Below, piece after piece: positions 48,424-59,000 of a stretch of 64,000 nt of DNA (position 1 is its first letter; every line of letters starts with the position of its first letter). The translations under genes and the position numbers were made by a program. The stretch is from JALOLG01 sp963776935 (GTDB taxonomy: Bacteria; Actinomycetota; Acidimicrobiia; Acidimicrobiales; Ilumatobacteraceae): NCBI GenBank assembly GCA_963776935.1, contig CAVZOP010000010.1, forward strand, positions 105,117 through 169,116. The letters run 5' to 3'. Under the pieces are notes generated by a model. That model searched no databases. It was not told where the DNA came from and saw only the letters and a list, made by a program, of their open reading frames with translations.

Positions 48424-49334
48424 CGGTGACACCCGCATCCCGACCCGCGCGCGCGCGGCTGGTGCTCTTCTGGGACTACGACACCCAGTGGGGCGCCGAT
48501 GCGGACGCGCGCCGCGGGCTGCCGCCGGCCGAGGGCGCGCGCGAGTTCGCGTGCACCGACCGGCTGCTGGAGCTGCACGCCCGCTTCGCCGTCCCGGCGT
48601 GCTTCGCCGTCGTCGGCGCCGCGGCGCTGCCCGGCGCCCGTCCGTATCACGACCCGGCGCAGATCCGTGAGCTGCACGCGGCCGGCCACGAGGTCGCGAG
48701 CCACGCCTTCCGGCACGAGTGGCTTCCCGCGCTCGGTCCGTCCGCCCTCCGCGCGACCCTGCGCGACAGCCGCGACTCGCTCGCGCAGTGCATCGGCGCC
48801 GACGTGACCACGTTCGTGCCGCCATACAATCAGCCCTTCGACTTCGCGCGCGTCGGCGCGCCGAGCCGCAGCGAGCGGCGCGCCTGTCCCGGCGTGCGCA
48901 CCGACGTCCCCGCGCTCTGCGAGGCGCTCGCGGAGACCGGCTACCGGACCTGTCGGCTCGCCTACCGGTCGGCGCTCGACCGACTGCGCACGCACCTGCA
49001 CGGCACCGTCCGCGACCGGCGCCCGGGCCGCATCGGCGCGATCACCTGCCTGCGTCTGCGCGCGCCGTGCGGGTTCGCGGGGGACACGCGCCGCCGTCTC
49101 GACGAGGCGGTCGGGCACGGCGAGCTGCTGGTGGCCTACGGGCATCCGCACTCGCTCGCGACCGACAACGCGCAGGGCGAGCGCCATCTCGTGCCCTTCC
49201 TCGCCCGCGCACGCGCGCTGGCGGACGCGGGGGCGCTCGATCTCGTGCTGCCACGCGACCTGATCGCGGCTGACGGCCCACGATCGTCACCGGCACGGCA
49301 TCCTGTGGAGGCGGCATGCGGCTCTGCGTCGTGA
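48420..49334 (+). CDS. Polysaccharide deacetylase (NodB/CE4 family)
   Basis: 304 residues from GTG 48420 (GTGA overlap). LVLFWDYDTQWGAD carries the catalytic Asp pair, SHAFRHEW the HxxxH metal site, and TFVPPYNQPFDF the active-site groove motif; HPHSLATDN near the end supplies a further His. Members remove N- or O-acetyl groups from glycans or lipid-linked sugars using zinc; no signal peptide is visible, so the enzyme probably acts on a cytoplasmic glycolipid or sugar. The last 19 bases overlap the next gene. Confidence 0.88.
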   Translation: MTVTPASRPARARLVLFWDYDTQWGADADARRGLPPAEGAREFACTDRLLELHARFAVPACFAVVGAAALPGARPYHDPAQIRELHAAGHEVASHAFRHEWLPALGPSALRATLRDSRDSLAQCIGADVTTFVPPYNQPFDFARVGAPSRSERRACPGVRTDVPALCEALAETGYRTCRLAYRSALDRLRTHLHGTVRDRRPGRIGAITCLRLRAPCGFAGDTRRRLDEAVGHGELLVAYGHPHSLATDNAQGERHLVPFLARARALADAGALDLVLPRDLIAADGPRSSPARHPVEAACGSAS

Positions 49335-50503
49335 CCTTCAAGGAGTGCTGGCAGGGCGACGACGGCGGGTGGCTGTCGTACGGCGGCTTTCCGGCGCAGA
49401 TGGCATCGCTCGCGTCGCTCTTCGACGAGGTGGTGCTCGTCGTCACGCGCGGACCGGCGCGCGGCGGCGGGATGCCGCTGCCCACGCGGGCGCGCGTCGT
49501 CCCGCTCGCCCTCCCGCCGGCGTCGATGCGCGGCGCAAGCTCTCGGTGCTGGCCGCGCCTGCCGTACTACCTCGCGCACATCCGTCGCGAGGTGCGCTCG
49601 CGCCGACGTGGTGCACGTGCCGGTGCCGGGCGACCTGCCGTTCCTCGGCACTTGTGCTCGCGCAGGCGATGGGCAAGCGCGTCTTCTGTCTGTACAACGG
49701 CGTCGTGGGCGCCGAACGCCGAGACCACGATCATGAATCGGGTGACGCGGCAGTGGATGCGCACCTTCGGCGGCGCGCGCTCCCTGATGCTCGCCGTCGG
49801 CGACGGCGTGGCACCGCCGGCGCCCAACGTCGACTGGCTGTTCGCGACCGCGCTCTCGGACCGCGAGGTGGCGTGCACCGCGCCGGACCTCGACGCGCGG
49901 CCTGCGCGCCCCACCGCGCCTCGTCTACCTCGGACGCCTCGTCCGTCGAGAAGGGCGTCCCCGTGCTGCTCGAGGCGTTCGCGACGGTCCTCGCGCGCCT
50001 CGGCCCGCGCGCGCCCACGCTCCAGTTGATCGGCGACGGTCCGGAGCGCGCGGCGCTGGAGGAGCTAACGAGGCGCCTCGGGTGCGCGGCACGCGGTCCA
50101 CTTCGCCGGCCAGCTCGCGCGCGCCGACCTGTCGCACGCCCTGCTCGACGCGGACCTCTGCGTCCACGCGTCGCACACCGAGGGCTACTGCAAGGCGTGG
50201 CTCGACGCGATGGCGCACGGGCTGCCCGTGCTCACCACCGAGGTGGGTGCGGCGCGCGGCGTCGTCGGCAGCCGCCATGGCAGCGACGGCCCGCGGGGCT
50301 GGCTCGTGCCGCCGGCGCGCCCCGACCTGCTCGCCGACACGCTGACGCGCGTGCTCACGACGCCGCTCGACTGGCCGCGGCTGCGAGCCGCCGCGCGCGC
50401 GTACGCCGCCGAGCGCACCGTGGAGGCCTGGGCACACGCGATCGGCACCCGCTGCGCCGCCCGGTGGAACGGCCGGCTCGAACGGGGGCGGCTGTGCCTC
50501 TGA
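49316..50503 (+). CDS. GT4-family glycosyltransferase, many frameshifts
   Basis: ATG 49316 starts MRLCVVTFKECWQGDDGGWL. Reading across breaks at about 49,520, 49,600, 49,650, 49,710, 49,910, 49,945 and 50,090, the recognisable parts are LPYYLAHIRREVRS, VFCLYNGVVGAE, LMLAVGDGVAPPAPNVDW, KGVPVLLEAFATVLARLG, LQLIGDGPERAALEELTRRLG and HASHTEGYCKAWLDAMAHGLPVLTT. These are in the right order for a GT-B enzyme of about 390 residues. The density of breaks points to poor consensus quality rather than decay, because codon use stays normal in each frame. It overlaps the next gene. Confidence 0.75.
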
Positions 50504-51868
50504 GCGCCGCGGCGCCCGTGGCCGCCGGGCCCGCGTCGGCGCCGGCGACCGCGCGCGCGTGGCGCGCGCGTCGTCGACGGTCCCACCCGCCTGGGCGTCC
50601 GCTGGGTCGCGCTGGTGCTGGTCGTGTTCGCCGCCAGCCCGTTCGTCGGACTCACGGCGTCGGTCGCGGCGCTCACCGCGGCGTCCTACGCCGCGCTTCC
50701 CTTCGCCCGCCGGGCGCCGACGCTCGCCCTGCTCGGCGTCGCCACGCTCTGCACGCTCGAGCCGTTCACGACGTCGCTGCTGCTCACCGGCGGCCTGCTC
50801 CGGTGGAACACCTTCAACTACGTGCTGCTCGGGGTCGCGCGGTGAACGTCCGGCTGCTGGCCGCACCGCCACCCGCCACCTGATGCTCGCGGCGACGTTC
50901 GTCGGGCTGCTGGCGCTCGAGCTGCTCGTCAGCGCCGACGTCGCCGAGGGGATGCAGGACATCCTGAGCCTCGTCTCGCTCTTCGGGCTGCTCGTGTACT
51001 TCACCCGGGCGACCGACGGCACCTCGTGGTACTGGATGGGCATCGCCAGCGGCATCACCGGCGTGCTCGCGACGCTCGTGTTCCTCACGCAGTCGTCCGA
51101 CCTGCCGTCGATCAACCCGAACGCCTGGTCCTACACGCCGCTGGCCGCGCTCTTCGCGCTCTGCCTGGCGCTGCCGTTCGCCGTGACCGGTCGCCGCGCC
51201 GCGTCGCTGCTCGCGCTCGCGGCCCTCGTCGTGGCGTGCGTCTTCGTGAGCGCGAGCCGTGGCAGCATGCTGATCGCGGCGGCGGCGGTCGTCTACCTCC
51301 TCGCCGCCGTGCCGGGCGTCGCCTGGCGCGGGATGCTGCTCGCCGCGTGCGCGGCCGGCGCGTTCGCCGTCTCGCGTCGCCTTCCCCACGGCGGATCACT
51401 ACGCGCTGTCACGCGTCGCGCTGCTGACGGATTCGAGCGCGTCCGGCGTCGACCGCACGAGCGGACGCACGGCGCTCCTCGCCGGCGGTCTCCTGCTCTT
51501 CTCCCGCGCCCCGCTCGGCATCGGCACGGGAGGCTTCGCGCCCGCCTGGGCGACGCTCGATCCGAGCGACGGGCTGCCGGCATGGGGGCGCAACCAGCAG
51601 CGGCTCGCGCACTCCGCCTGGATCAAGGTGCTGGTCGAGAACGGCATTCCGGGCGTCGCGCTGCTGGCCGCCTTCGTCGCCACCTTCGCCGTGCGCGGCG
51701 TCCGCACGGTCGAGCGGTCCCGCCGCGGACTCGGGCGTCCTCGCGGCCTGCGTCCTCGCCTTCGCCTTCCTCTCGACCGAGTTCCAGTCCAAGGGCCTCT
51801 GGTTCCTGGCGGCCGGCGTCATGGTCGTGCTCGCGACCGGGCGCGCACCGGCGGAGTCGCGCCGATGA
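50494..51868 (+). CDS. O-antigen ligase/polymerase-like membrane protein (Wzy_C), frameshifted
   Basis: GTG 50494 is the probable start. Across breaks at about 50,570, 50,850, 51,390, 51,410-51,430 and 51,720 the frames give ten or so hydrophobic helices (VALVLVVFAASPFVGLTASV, LLALELLVSADVAEG, LLALAALVVACVFVSASRGS). The signature of the ligase family is visible late in the protein: PLGIGTGGFAPAW and QQRLAHSAWIKVLVENGIPG. These proteins join glycan repeats or move glycan to an acceptor on the outer membrane leaflet. The stop overlaps the next start as ATGA. Confidence 0.75.
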
Positions 51869-53040
51869 GCGCCGGCTCCGACGCTCCGGGTCGCGATGAT
51901 CGCCGGCACGCTCGGTCGGGGCGGCGCCGAGAAGCAGCTCGTGGCCATGGCGCGGGCGCTGGCGGCGCGCGGAGTCGACGTGCGCGTCTTCGCCCTCACG
52001 CGCGGCGAGCACCACGAGCGATCGCTGATCGACGGCTGCATCCCCTGCGAGTGGGTGGGTGCGCACGCGTCGCCGGCGGCGCGGCTGGCGACGATGCTCC
52101 GCGCGGTGGGCCCCATGCGCCCGCACGTGGTGCAGGCCACGCACTGCTTCACCAACCTCTACGCCGCCCTGCTCGGACGCCTGCTCGGCGCGCTCGACGT
52201 GGGCACGGTGCGCAGCGACGGCGTGTACGACGTCGCCGGCACCGGGCGCGCTGGGCGGCGCCGCTGCTCGACGCGCCGCGCGCCATGCTCGCCAACTCCG
52301 AGGCCGGCGCGGCGGCGCTGCGCCGTCGCGGTCGGGCGCGAGATGCGGTGCACGTGCTGGCGAACGTCGTCGACCTGCCCGCGTTCGACCACGACGCGGT
52401 CACGCTGCGCGCTCCCCTGCCACGCGGGCACGGGAACGCGCCGATCGCGATCGCGGTCGGGACGCTCGCGCCGGTCAAGGCGTTCGAGCGCTTCGTCGAC
52501 GCCCTGGCGCAGGCGCGCCGCCGGGTGCCGGCGCTCGAGGGCTGGCTCGTCGGCGACGGTGCCGAGCGCGCCGCGCTCGAGGCCCGGGTGGAGCCCGCGG
52601 CCTCGACCGGCGCGCTGCACTTCCTCGGGCGGCGCGACGACGTCTCGGCGCTGCTGCGCCGCGCCGACGTGCTCGTGCTCACCTCGCGGCACGAGGGGAT
52701 GCCCAACGCCGTGCTGGAGGCGATGTCCGCCGCCTGCGCCGTCGTCGCGACCGACGTCGGGGACGTCGCGCGGCTCGTCCGCCACGGCGAGACCGGCTAC
52801 GTCGTGCCGCAGGACGACCCGTCGACGGCGACGTCGTCGCGGCGCTCGCCGGGCACATCGCCGCGCCTCGCGTCGGACCCTGCGGCGACGCGCCGCCTCG
52901 GCCTGGCCGGGCGGCGCGTCGTCGAGCGGGACTTCTCGGCCGCCCACCTCGGCGACCGGCTGCTCCACACCTACGCGAGGATGGCCGACCGCGGCGGCCG
53001 GCGCTCCCTCGCTCGCCAGGTGGCGGCGTGCCTCGCGTGA
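51865..53040 (+). CDS. GT4-family glycosyltransferase, frameshifted
   Basis: ATG 51865 starts a few residues before a break at about 51,890; the sequence then reads VAMIAGTLGRGGAEKQLVAMARAL, the glycine-rich GT4 opening. A second break at about 52,250 leads to AMLANSEAGAAALRRRG, IAIAVGTLAPVKAFERFVDAL, WLVGDGAERAALEARV and TSRHEGMPNAVLEAMSAACAVV (EX7E). A further shift may lie near 52,830. About 390 residues. It is the last of this plus-strand run and ends 28 bp from a convergent gene. Confidence 0.82.
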   Translation: MSAGSDAPGRDDRRHARSGRRREAARGHGAGAGGARSRRARLRPHARRAPRAIADRRLHPLRVGGCARVAGGAAGDDAPRGGPHAPARGAGHALLHQPLRRPARTPARRARRGHGAQRRRVRRRRHRARWAAPLLDAPRAMLANSEAGAAALRRRGRARDAVHVLANVVDLPAFDHDAVTLRAPLPRGHGNAPIAIAVGTLAPVKAFERFVDALAQARRRVPALEGWLVGDGAERAALEARVEPAASTGALHFLGRRDDVSALLRRADVLVLTSRHEGMPNAVLEAMSAACAVVATDVGDVARLVRHGETGYVVPQDDPSTATSSRRSPGTSPRLASDPAATRRLGLAGRRVVERDFSAAHLGDRLLHTYARMADRGGRRSLARQVAACLA

Positions 53041-53068
53041 GCGCGCACGCCGCCCCCGCCCGATGCCT

Positions 53069-54863
53069 TCAGGTACCGGCGCGTCGCACCACGTACACGT
53101 TGAACAGCGTGCCGGTGCTCGGCGCGCGGTTCGACGCGCGACCGATCGGGACCGGCGGCGTCATCGCCGTGATCGGGATCGTCACCGTGCTGCCGTCGAA
53201 GGTGCCCGTGGCGACCGGCGTCCCGAAGTAGTCGAGGACGTTGAGCACCTCGTAGCGGTCGCCGGCGGCCAGCACGCCCGGCCAGGTTGGCGCTGACGCT
53301 GCCCTGGTTCGCCCAGTTGTACACGGTCACGTGCGCGCGACCGGCCTCGTACCGGTTCGGGCGCACGACGACGCGCGCCGGGCCGGTCGGCGTGCCGCGG
53401 ATCACCGTGGTGCCGGTGTTGGACACCGGGCTCCAGCTGAAGATCTCGAAGCCGCCCACGACGTAGTTGTCGCGCAGCACGAGCGAGCCGTGCTGGGTGC
53501 CCGCGTAGCCCATGCTCATCGACATGTCGCGGGCGTTCCGGAAGGTGTTGTTCTCCGCGAACGTGATGTTGTCCGCCGCCACCTCGCCGCCGATGAAGAG
53601 GTCGGACGCGGTCAGGTACGGGCCGGTGGTGCCGTTGTTGAACGCGGTGTTGCCCTGCACGTCGAAGTTGCGGATGTAGCCGCCCGACCCCGTGTAGATG
53701 TGCAGCCCGTACGTCCAGTTGTTGAAGATGACGTTGTCGTGGATCCGCTTCAGGCCCGCGTTCCCCTGCGCGTAGATGCCGTGGTCGAGGTTCGGGTGCG
53801 TGCCGTTGTTGTAGACCAGCGACCCGTACACCTCGGCGTCGGGCGCCTCGGTCCACACCCCGAGCCCGCTCGCGCTCTCGTCGTGCACGATCATGTTGAC
53901 GAAGCGGCTCCCCGGCGCCTTCACGTTGATGCCGAGCGCTCCGCTGCTCGTCGGCGTGGAGCTCATGACCTCGATCCCCCAGAAGGTCACGTTCGAGCCC
54001 AGCACGATCAGGTGGCCATCGATCGTCGCGCGCTCGCCGGGCACGGCGCGCACGGTGATGCGCGCCGCGCTCGTCCCGTTCAGCGAGTTCACGAAGTCGC
54101 CGCGATAGGTGCCGCCGCGGACCCACACGGTGTCGCCGGGGCTCACGCGGCCGCCGCCCAGCGCGGTCCGCAGGTCGAGCGGGCTGTCGATCGTGCCGCT
54201 ACCGCCCGACGTGCCGTTCGGGGCGACGTACTTCCCGATGCGGACCGCGGGGGCCGACTCCGTCGGCGCGGGCGGCGCGGGCGCGGGCGCGACCGGTGCG
54301 GGCGTGGTCGGAGCCGGCGCGGACGGCTCGGCGACCGCCTGCACGTCCCAGCGCTGATTCGAGTCGCCGTGGCACGACCAGAGGATCATCGCGGTGCCGA
54401 GCGCCGTGCGTGCTCCCGGGATGTCGAGACACTTCCCTCTCATGCCCACGATCTGGCCGCGGTCGGAGATCGTCCACTGCTGGTTCGTGCCGCCGTTACA
54501 AGTATACGCGACGATCGGGTCCCCGTCGTTGCCCCGCGCCATGTACACGTCGACGCACAGGCCGCCGCTGGTCTGCAGCGCGTTGCCGGCCACGTAGGTG
54601 AACTGCTGCGCGGCCGCGTCGCTGCAGGCGGCCGTCTGGATGGCGCCGCGCAGGTTGTCGCCGCCGCCGGCGACCTCCAGGCACAGCGACGACGACATCC
54701 GGCTGACGAAGCGGAGCACCGTGCCGGGTGCCGGGGTGCCGGTCACCGAGATCGATCGCGCGGGCTTCAGGTCGGCGACCGACGGGTTGGAGGTGACGGA
54801 GTCGGCACTGCACGCGGCGAGGGCGACGAACACCAGACTGGACAGTTTCGAGCGAAGACGCAC
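53069..54863 (-). CDS. Lipoprotein with ricin-type lectin domain and right-handed beta-helix, one frameshift
   Basis: GTG 54863 gives VRLRSKLSSLVFVALAACSAD, a lipoprotein signal with an LAAC lipobox. Residues about 45-170 form a ricin-B lectin domain (three repeats; QQFTYV, NQQWTI, NQRWDV carry the QxW pattern). An Ala/Pro linker leads to a parallel beta-helix (about 205-520) with repeated N-x-x-F and N-N turns, as in pectate-lyase-like and alginate-epimerase-like proteins. The frame shifts at about 53,280-53,290 and ends with a small beta domain. It is the only reverse-strand gene in the second piece and may bind or trim the exported glycan. Confidence 0.8.
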
Positions 54864-55252
54864 TTGGAGTGGAAGGCTGGGGGATGGTCGACGAGGGCCG
54901 CTGCCACGGAAGGACTCCGGATGCGGCGGCGCGTAGCCGACTCTCCGTGTCCCGGTCGGACGGAGGGGCGGCCGTTCGTGAGGCGCGCGGCACGTCTGCC
55001 AGCGCTGCTGTCGTCGGGCCGTCACCGCCTGAGGATGGCGCGTGACGGCCCGGTCATCGGCGGCGACGACGCGAGTGCGCCTCGGCTACCGACGCGGGCA
55101 GTAACGCCAGCGGTGACTGCCCACACAACCGTGCGATACGGGTGTTTCGCTCCCGACGTGAGTCCGGTCACGCTCTGCCCGCGGTGGCAGGACGGCTTGT
55201 GTCACAGGGTGCAACTATCGAGTGCCCGGTACCGCACACAGCGACGCGCCAT
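54864..55252. other. Intergenic region between divergent genes
   Basis: This 389-base gap separates the reverse-strand lipoprotein gene from a forward glycosyltransferase gene and should hold both promoters. Short open frames cross it but none has a family look or a convincing ribosome site. I see no strong palindrome, direct repeat or clear -35/-10 pair. Confidence 0.5.
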
Positions 55253-56524
55253 ATGTCCGCTCGGTTACGTTTGGCGGTCTTCACCAACCAGTTCCCCGCC
55301 CGCCTCTCGACGTTCTTCGCGCGCGATCTGCGGTCGCTGCACGAACACGGCGTCGAGTCGCGGGTGTTCCCGCTGTATCCGCTGGATGCGGCGCTGTGGC
55401 AGTACGTGCCCTCGGCGCTCGACGCGGACGCGCTTCCACGTGCCCGCGTGCACCACGTGGACGCGCGCGAGGCCCTGGCGCTCGCGCGCCCGCCGCTCGC
55501 ACGCGCGGCGCGGGCACGTCGGGACGGCGCGCGGATCGCGCTCGCGGCCGGTCGTTACGGCGTGCGCCCCGCGCTCAAGAGCGTGTACGCGGTCGCCAAG
55601 GCGTGGGCCTGGGCACACCGTGCCGCGGAGCGGCCGTGCGATCACGTGCTCGCGTACTGGGGCAACTACGCGGCGTCGGCGGCCTACGTGTACCATCGGC
55701 TCGTCGACGAGCGGCTGCCGTTCACGATGTTCGTGCACGCGCGGATGGACCTCTACGAGCGCCCCGCCTTCCTCGCCGAGAAGATGCTGCACGCGGACAA
55801 CGTGGTGCTCGTCTGCGAGTACAACCGCGAGTACCTGCGGCGGCACTTCCCCGACGTGTACGACCGCGTCGCCCCGAAGCTCCACGTGCACCACCTCGGG
55901 CTCGACCTCGACGAGTATCGCCTGCGCCTCGGCGGTCGCGAGCCCGACCTGCTCGTCGGGGTGGGGCGGCTCGAGCCGCTCAAGGGCTTCGATCGCCTGC
56001 TGCGCGCCGCGGCCGAGCTGCGGGCCGCGGGACGCGCGGTGCGCGTGGAGCTGGTGGGCGGCGGCGAGGCCGAGGGCGCGCTGCGCCGACTCGCGACCAC
56101 GCTCGGCATCGCCGACGCCGTGCGCTTCCGCGGCTGGCTCGCGCCGGCGGCCACGCGCGAGGCGATCGCGCGCGCCGCGGTGCTCGTCCACCCTCCGGTC
56201 GAGCGCGACGCCATGCCGACTGTGCTCAAGGAGGCGCTCGCCCTCGGCACGCCGGTGATCGCCTCGTCGCTCGCGGGCGCGCCCGAGATCCTCGACCACG
56301 GATGGTGCGGACAGCTCGTCCCGGCCGGCGACGTCGGGGAGATCGTGCGCGCCGTCCTGCGGGTGCTCGACCACCCCGAGCACGCGGCCGCGGCCGCCGA
56401 GCGCGGACGCCGCCACGTCGAGCGCACCTTCGACGCGCGGGTCAACGGCGGCACTCTCGCCGCGCTCCTTCGCGCCACGCCGCGCCGACCGCCCCCCGAT
56501 GCGTCGTTGCGGGCTCGGCCGTGA
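55253..56524 (+). CDS. GT4-family glycosyltransferase
   Basis: 423 residues, intact. ATG 55253 gives MSARLRLAVFTNQFPARLSTFFARDL, where the FPARLSTFF segment is typical of exopolysaccharide GT4 enzymes such as those in colanic-acid-like loci. PDLLVGVGRLEPLKGFDRLLRAAAEL, VELVGGGEAEGALRRL and HPPVERDAMPTVLKEALALGTPVIAS complete the donor site. It starts a forward operon after a 389-base gap, and its stop overlaps the following GTG start. Confidence 0.92.
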   Translation: MSARLRLAVFTNQFPARLSTFFARDLRSLHEHGVESRVFPLYPLDAALWQYVPSALDADALPRARVHHVDAREALALARPPLARAARARRDGARIALAAGRYGVRPALKSVYAVAKAWAWAHRAAERPCDHVLAYWGNYAASAAYVYHRLVDERLPFTMFVHARMDLYERPAFLAEKMLHADNVVLVCEYNREYLRRHFPDVYDRVAPKLHVHHLGLDLDEYRLRLGGREPDLLVGVGRLEPLKGFDRLLRAAAELRAAGRAVRVELVGGGEAEGALRRLATTLGIADAVRFRGWLAPAATREAIARAAVLVHPPVERDAMPTVLKEALALGTPVIASSLAGAPEILDHGWCGQLVPAGDVGEIVRAVLRVLDHPEHAAAAAERGRRHVERTFDARVNGGTLAALLRATPRRPPPDASLRARP

Positions 56525-57558
56525 CACCCCTCCCCTTCGCCACGGTCGTGGTCCCCTGCCGCAACGAGGCCGCGCACATCGGCGCGTGCGTCGCCTCTCT
56601 GCTGGCGAGCGACCATCCGGCCGATCGGCTCGAGGTGCTCGTCTGCGACGGCGAGAGCGACGACGGCACGACCGAGATCGTCGCCGCGCTCGCGGCGGGC
56701 GACGCGCGCCTGCGGCTGCTCCGCAACCACGCCCGATCGACGCCGGCCGCGCTCAACCTCGGCGTCCGCGCCGCCCGCGGTGCGTGCGTCCTCATCGCCG
56801 GTGCCCACAGCGTCTACCCGCCGGGATACGTCTCCGCGCTCGTCCGCCGGTGGGTGGAGAGCGGCGCCGACGTGGTGGGCGGGGTCGTCGAGACGATCCC
56901 AGCCGACGGCAGCGCGCGCGCTCGCGGGATCGCCGCCGCGCTCGCTCACCCGCTCGGCGTCGGCAACGCCCATTTCCGGACCGGCGTCCGCGAGGCGCGG
57001 TGGGTCGACACGGTGCCGTTCGGCTGCTACGGCCGCGCGGTCTTCGAGCGCGTCGGCCTCTTCGACGAGGAGCTTGCCCGCAACCAGGACGACGAGCTGA
57101 ATGCGCGCGTCCTGCGCGCGGGCGGGCGGCTGCTGCTGGTGCCCGAGGTGCGGGTGCGCTACGCCGCGCGCCCCACGCTGGCGAAGCTCTGGCGCATGTA
57201 CTTCCAGTACGGCGTCTACAAGCCGCTCGTGGCGCGGAAGCTCGGTGCCATCGTGACCGTCCGGCAGCTCGCGCCGCCGGCGCTCGTCGCCGGCCTGGCG
57301 AGTGCGGCGCTGCTGGCCGCGCTGGTGCCGGCCGCGCGCCCCGCTGCGGCCGTGCCGCTGTTGGCGTACGTGCTGCTGCTCCTCGCCGGCGGCGGCAGCG
57401 TCGCCCGCACCGCGGGGCTGCGCGTCGGCGCGTGCGCGGCGCTCGCGCTGGCCACGCTCCACCTCTCGTACGGCGTCGGCTATCTCGCCGGTGTCGCACG
57501 CTTCCTGGTGATGCGGCGTGATGCACCCGCGGTCACTCAGCTTGCATCCAGTCGGTAG
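56521..57558 (+). CDS. GT2-family glycosyltransferase with C-terminal membrane helices
   Basis: 345 residues from GTG 56521 (GTGA overlap). ATVVVPCRNEAAHIGACVASLL opens the GT-A domain; CDGESDDGT, IAGAHSVYPPGYV and RNQDDELNARVLRAGGRL are the metal and acceptor elements of the succinoglycan-type ExoA-like group. Three hydrophobic helices near the C-terminus (PPALVAGLASAALLAALV and following) anchor it. It probably adds a sugar to lipid-linked glycan at the membrane. The gene has no break. Confidence 0.9.
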   Translation: MTPLPFATVVVPCRNEAAHIGACVASLLASDHPADRLEVLVCDGESDDGTTEIVAALAAGDARLRLLRNHARSTPAALNLGVRAARGACVLIAGAHSVYPPGYVSALVRRWVESGADVVGGVVETIPADGSARARGIAAALAHPLGVGNAHFRTGVREARWVDTVPFGCYGRAVFERVGLFDEELARNQDDELNARVLRAGGRLLLVPEVRVRYAARPTLAKLWRMYFQYGVYKPLVARKLGAIVTVRQLAPPALVAGLASAALLAALVPAARPAAAVPLLAYVLLLLAGGGSVARTAGLRVGACAALALATLHLSYGVGYLAGVARFLVMRRDAPAVTQLASSR

Positions 57559-57669
57559 GCACAAGCTCACGTCGTCGTCACTTCATCCTTGATGCCCGTC
57601 GGAAGTGCCATAGACTGAGAGTGAGGAGGTGTCGCGTCGGGTGCATCCTCCCGGTGCATCTGGGTGTCG

Positions 57670-59000
57670 ATGGCGCACTCCGCACAGCCCAGGAGCTCAA
57701 CGTGCGCGAGCTTCACCGTCCGGTCGAGAAGTCCCCGCCGCCCGTCGGCCTGCGGGGCCGCGCGCTCCCGGTCGCACGCCCCCGCGGCGCGCCCGTCGCC
57801 CGAGGTCGAGCGCCCGCCGCGCGCCGACTTCCTGTCCTTCTCGCCGCACACCGTCGGCGAGAGGAGATCGCCGAGGTCGTGGACACGCTGCGGTCGCGGC
57901 TGGATCACCACCGGGCCGCGAGACGCAGCAGTTCGAGCAGCGAGTTCGCGGCCCGTGTCGGCGCCGCCGGCGCGCTGGCGCGTCAACTCCTGCACCGCCG
58001 GCGCTGCACCTGGCGCTGCTCGCCGGCGGCGTCGGCCCCGGCGACGAGGTCATCACCACGCCGCTGACGTTCTGCCGCGACCGTCAACGTCATCGAGCAC
58101 GTCGGCGCGACGCCGGTGCTCGTCGACGTCGAGCCGCGACACGCTGAACATCGACCCGGCGGCGGTCGGCGGCGGCGATCACGCCGCGCACCGCAGCGCG
58201 CTCATCCCGGTCCACTTCGCCGGCCAGCCGGCCGACATGGACGCGCTCTGGCAGCTCGCCGCGGCGCACGGCCTCGCGCGTGATCGAGGACGCCGCGCAC
58301 GCGCTGCCGGCGAGCGTACCGCGGGCGGCCGATCGGCGGTCCGGGCGACCCGACCGCGCTTCAGCTTCTACGCCACCAAGAACCTGACGACCGGCGAGGG
58401 CGGCATGCTCACCGGCGACCCGCGATGCTCGGCCGAGCGCCCGCGTCGCTGCGCCTGCACGGCATGAGCCGCGACGCCTGGAAGCGCTACGGCGCCAAGG
58501 GCGGCGCTGGCGCTACGAGGTCGCTCGCGCCCGGGCTTCAAGTACAACATGACCGACATCCAGGCCGCGCTCGGGCTCGCACCAGCTCGCGCCGGCTGCG
58601 AGCGATGCAGCAGCGCCGGCGGGCAGATCGTCGCCGCGTACAGCGACGGCGTTCGCGGACCTCGAGGCGCTCGAGCTGCCCGGTCGAGCGCGGCCGACGT
58701 CGACCACGCCTGGCACCTCTACGTGCTGCGGCTGCGCCCCGACGTGCTCGCGCATCGACCGCGACCAGTTCATCGACGAGCTGACGGCCCGCAACATCGG
58801 CACGCGCGTGCACTTCATCCCCGTGCACCTGCACCCCTACTACCGCGACCGGTACGGCTTCCTGCCCGACGACTTCCCGGTGGCGCCTACGACAGCTTCG
58901 AGCGCGCGGTGAGCCTGCCGCTCAGCCCGCGCTCACCGACGAGGACGTCGCCGACGTGATCGAGGCGGTGCGCGACGTCGTGCGGCGCTTCCGCCGATGA
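57670..59000 (+). CDS. DegT/DnrJ/EryC1-type sugar aminotransferase, many frameshifts
   Basis: Reading across at least ten breaks (about one every 30-60 bases from 57,865), the family is unmistakable: DFLSFSPHTVGE, EIAEVVDTLRS, ALHLALLAGGVGPGDEVITT, LIPVHFAGQPADMDALWQLA, FSFYATKNLTTGEGGM with the PLP lysine, YNMTDIQAALGL and VDHAWHLYVLRLRPDVL. Enzymes of this type transfer an amino group to a keto sugar nucleotide, for example making perosamine or a 4-amino sugar after a 4,6-dehydratase such as the CapD-like enzyme downstream. The ATG at 57,670 gives an N-terminal extension of about 50 residues; the true start may be later. Stop at 58,998-59,000 overlaps the next ATG. Confidence 0.8.
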
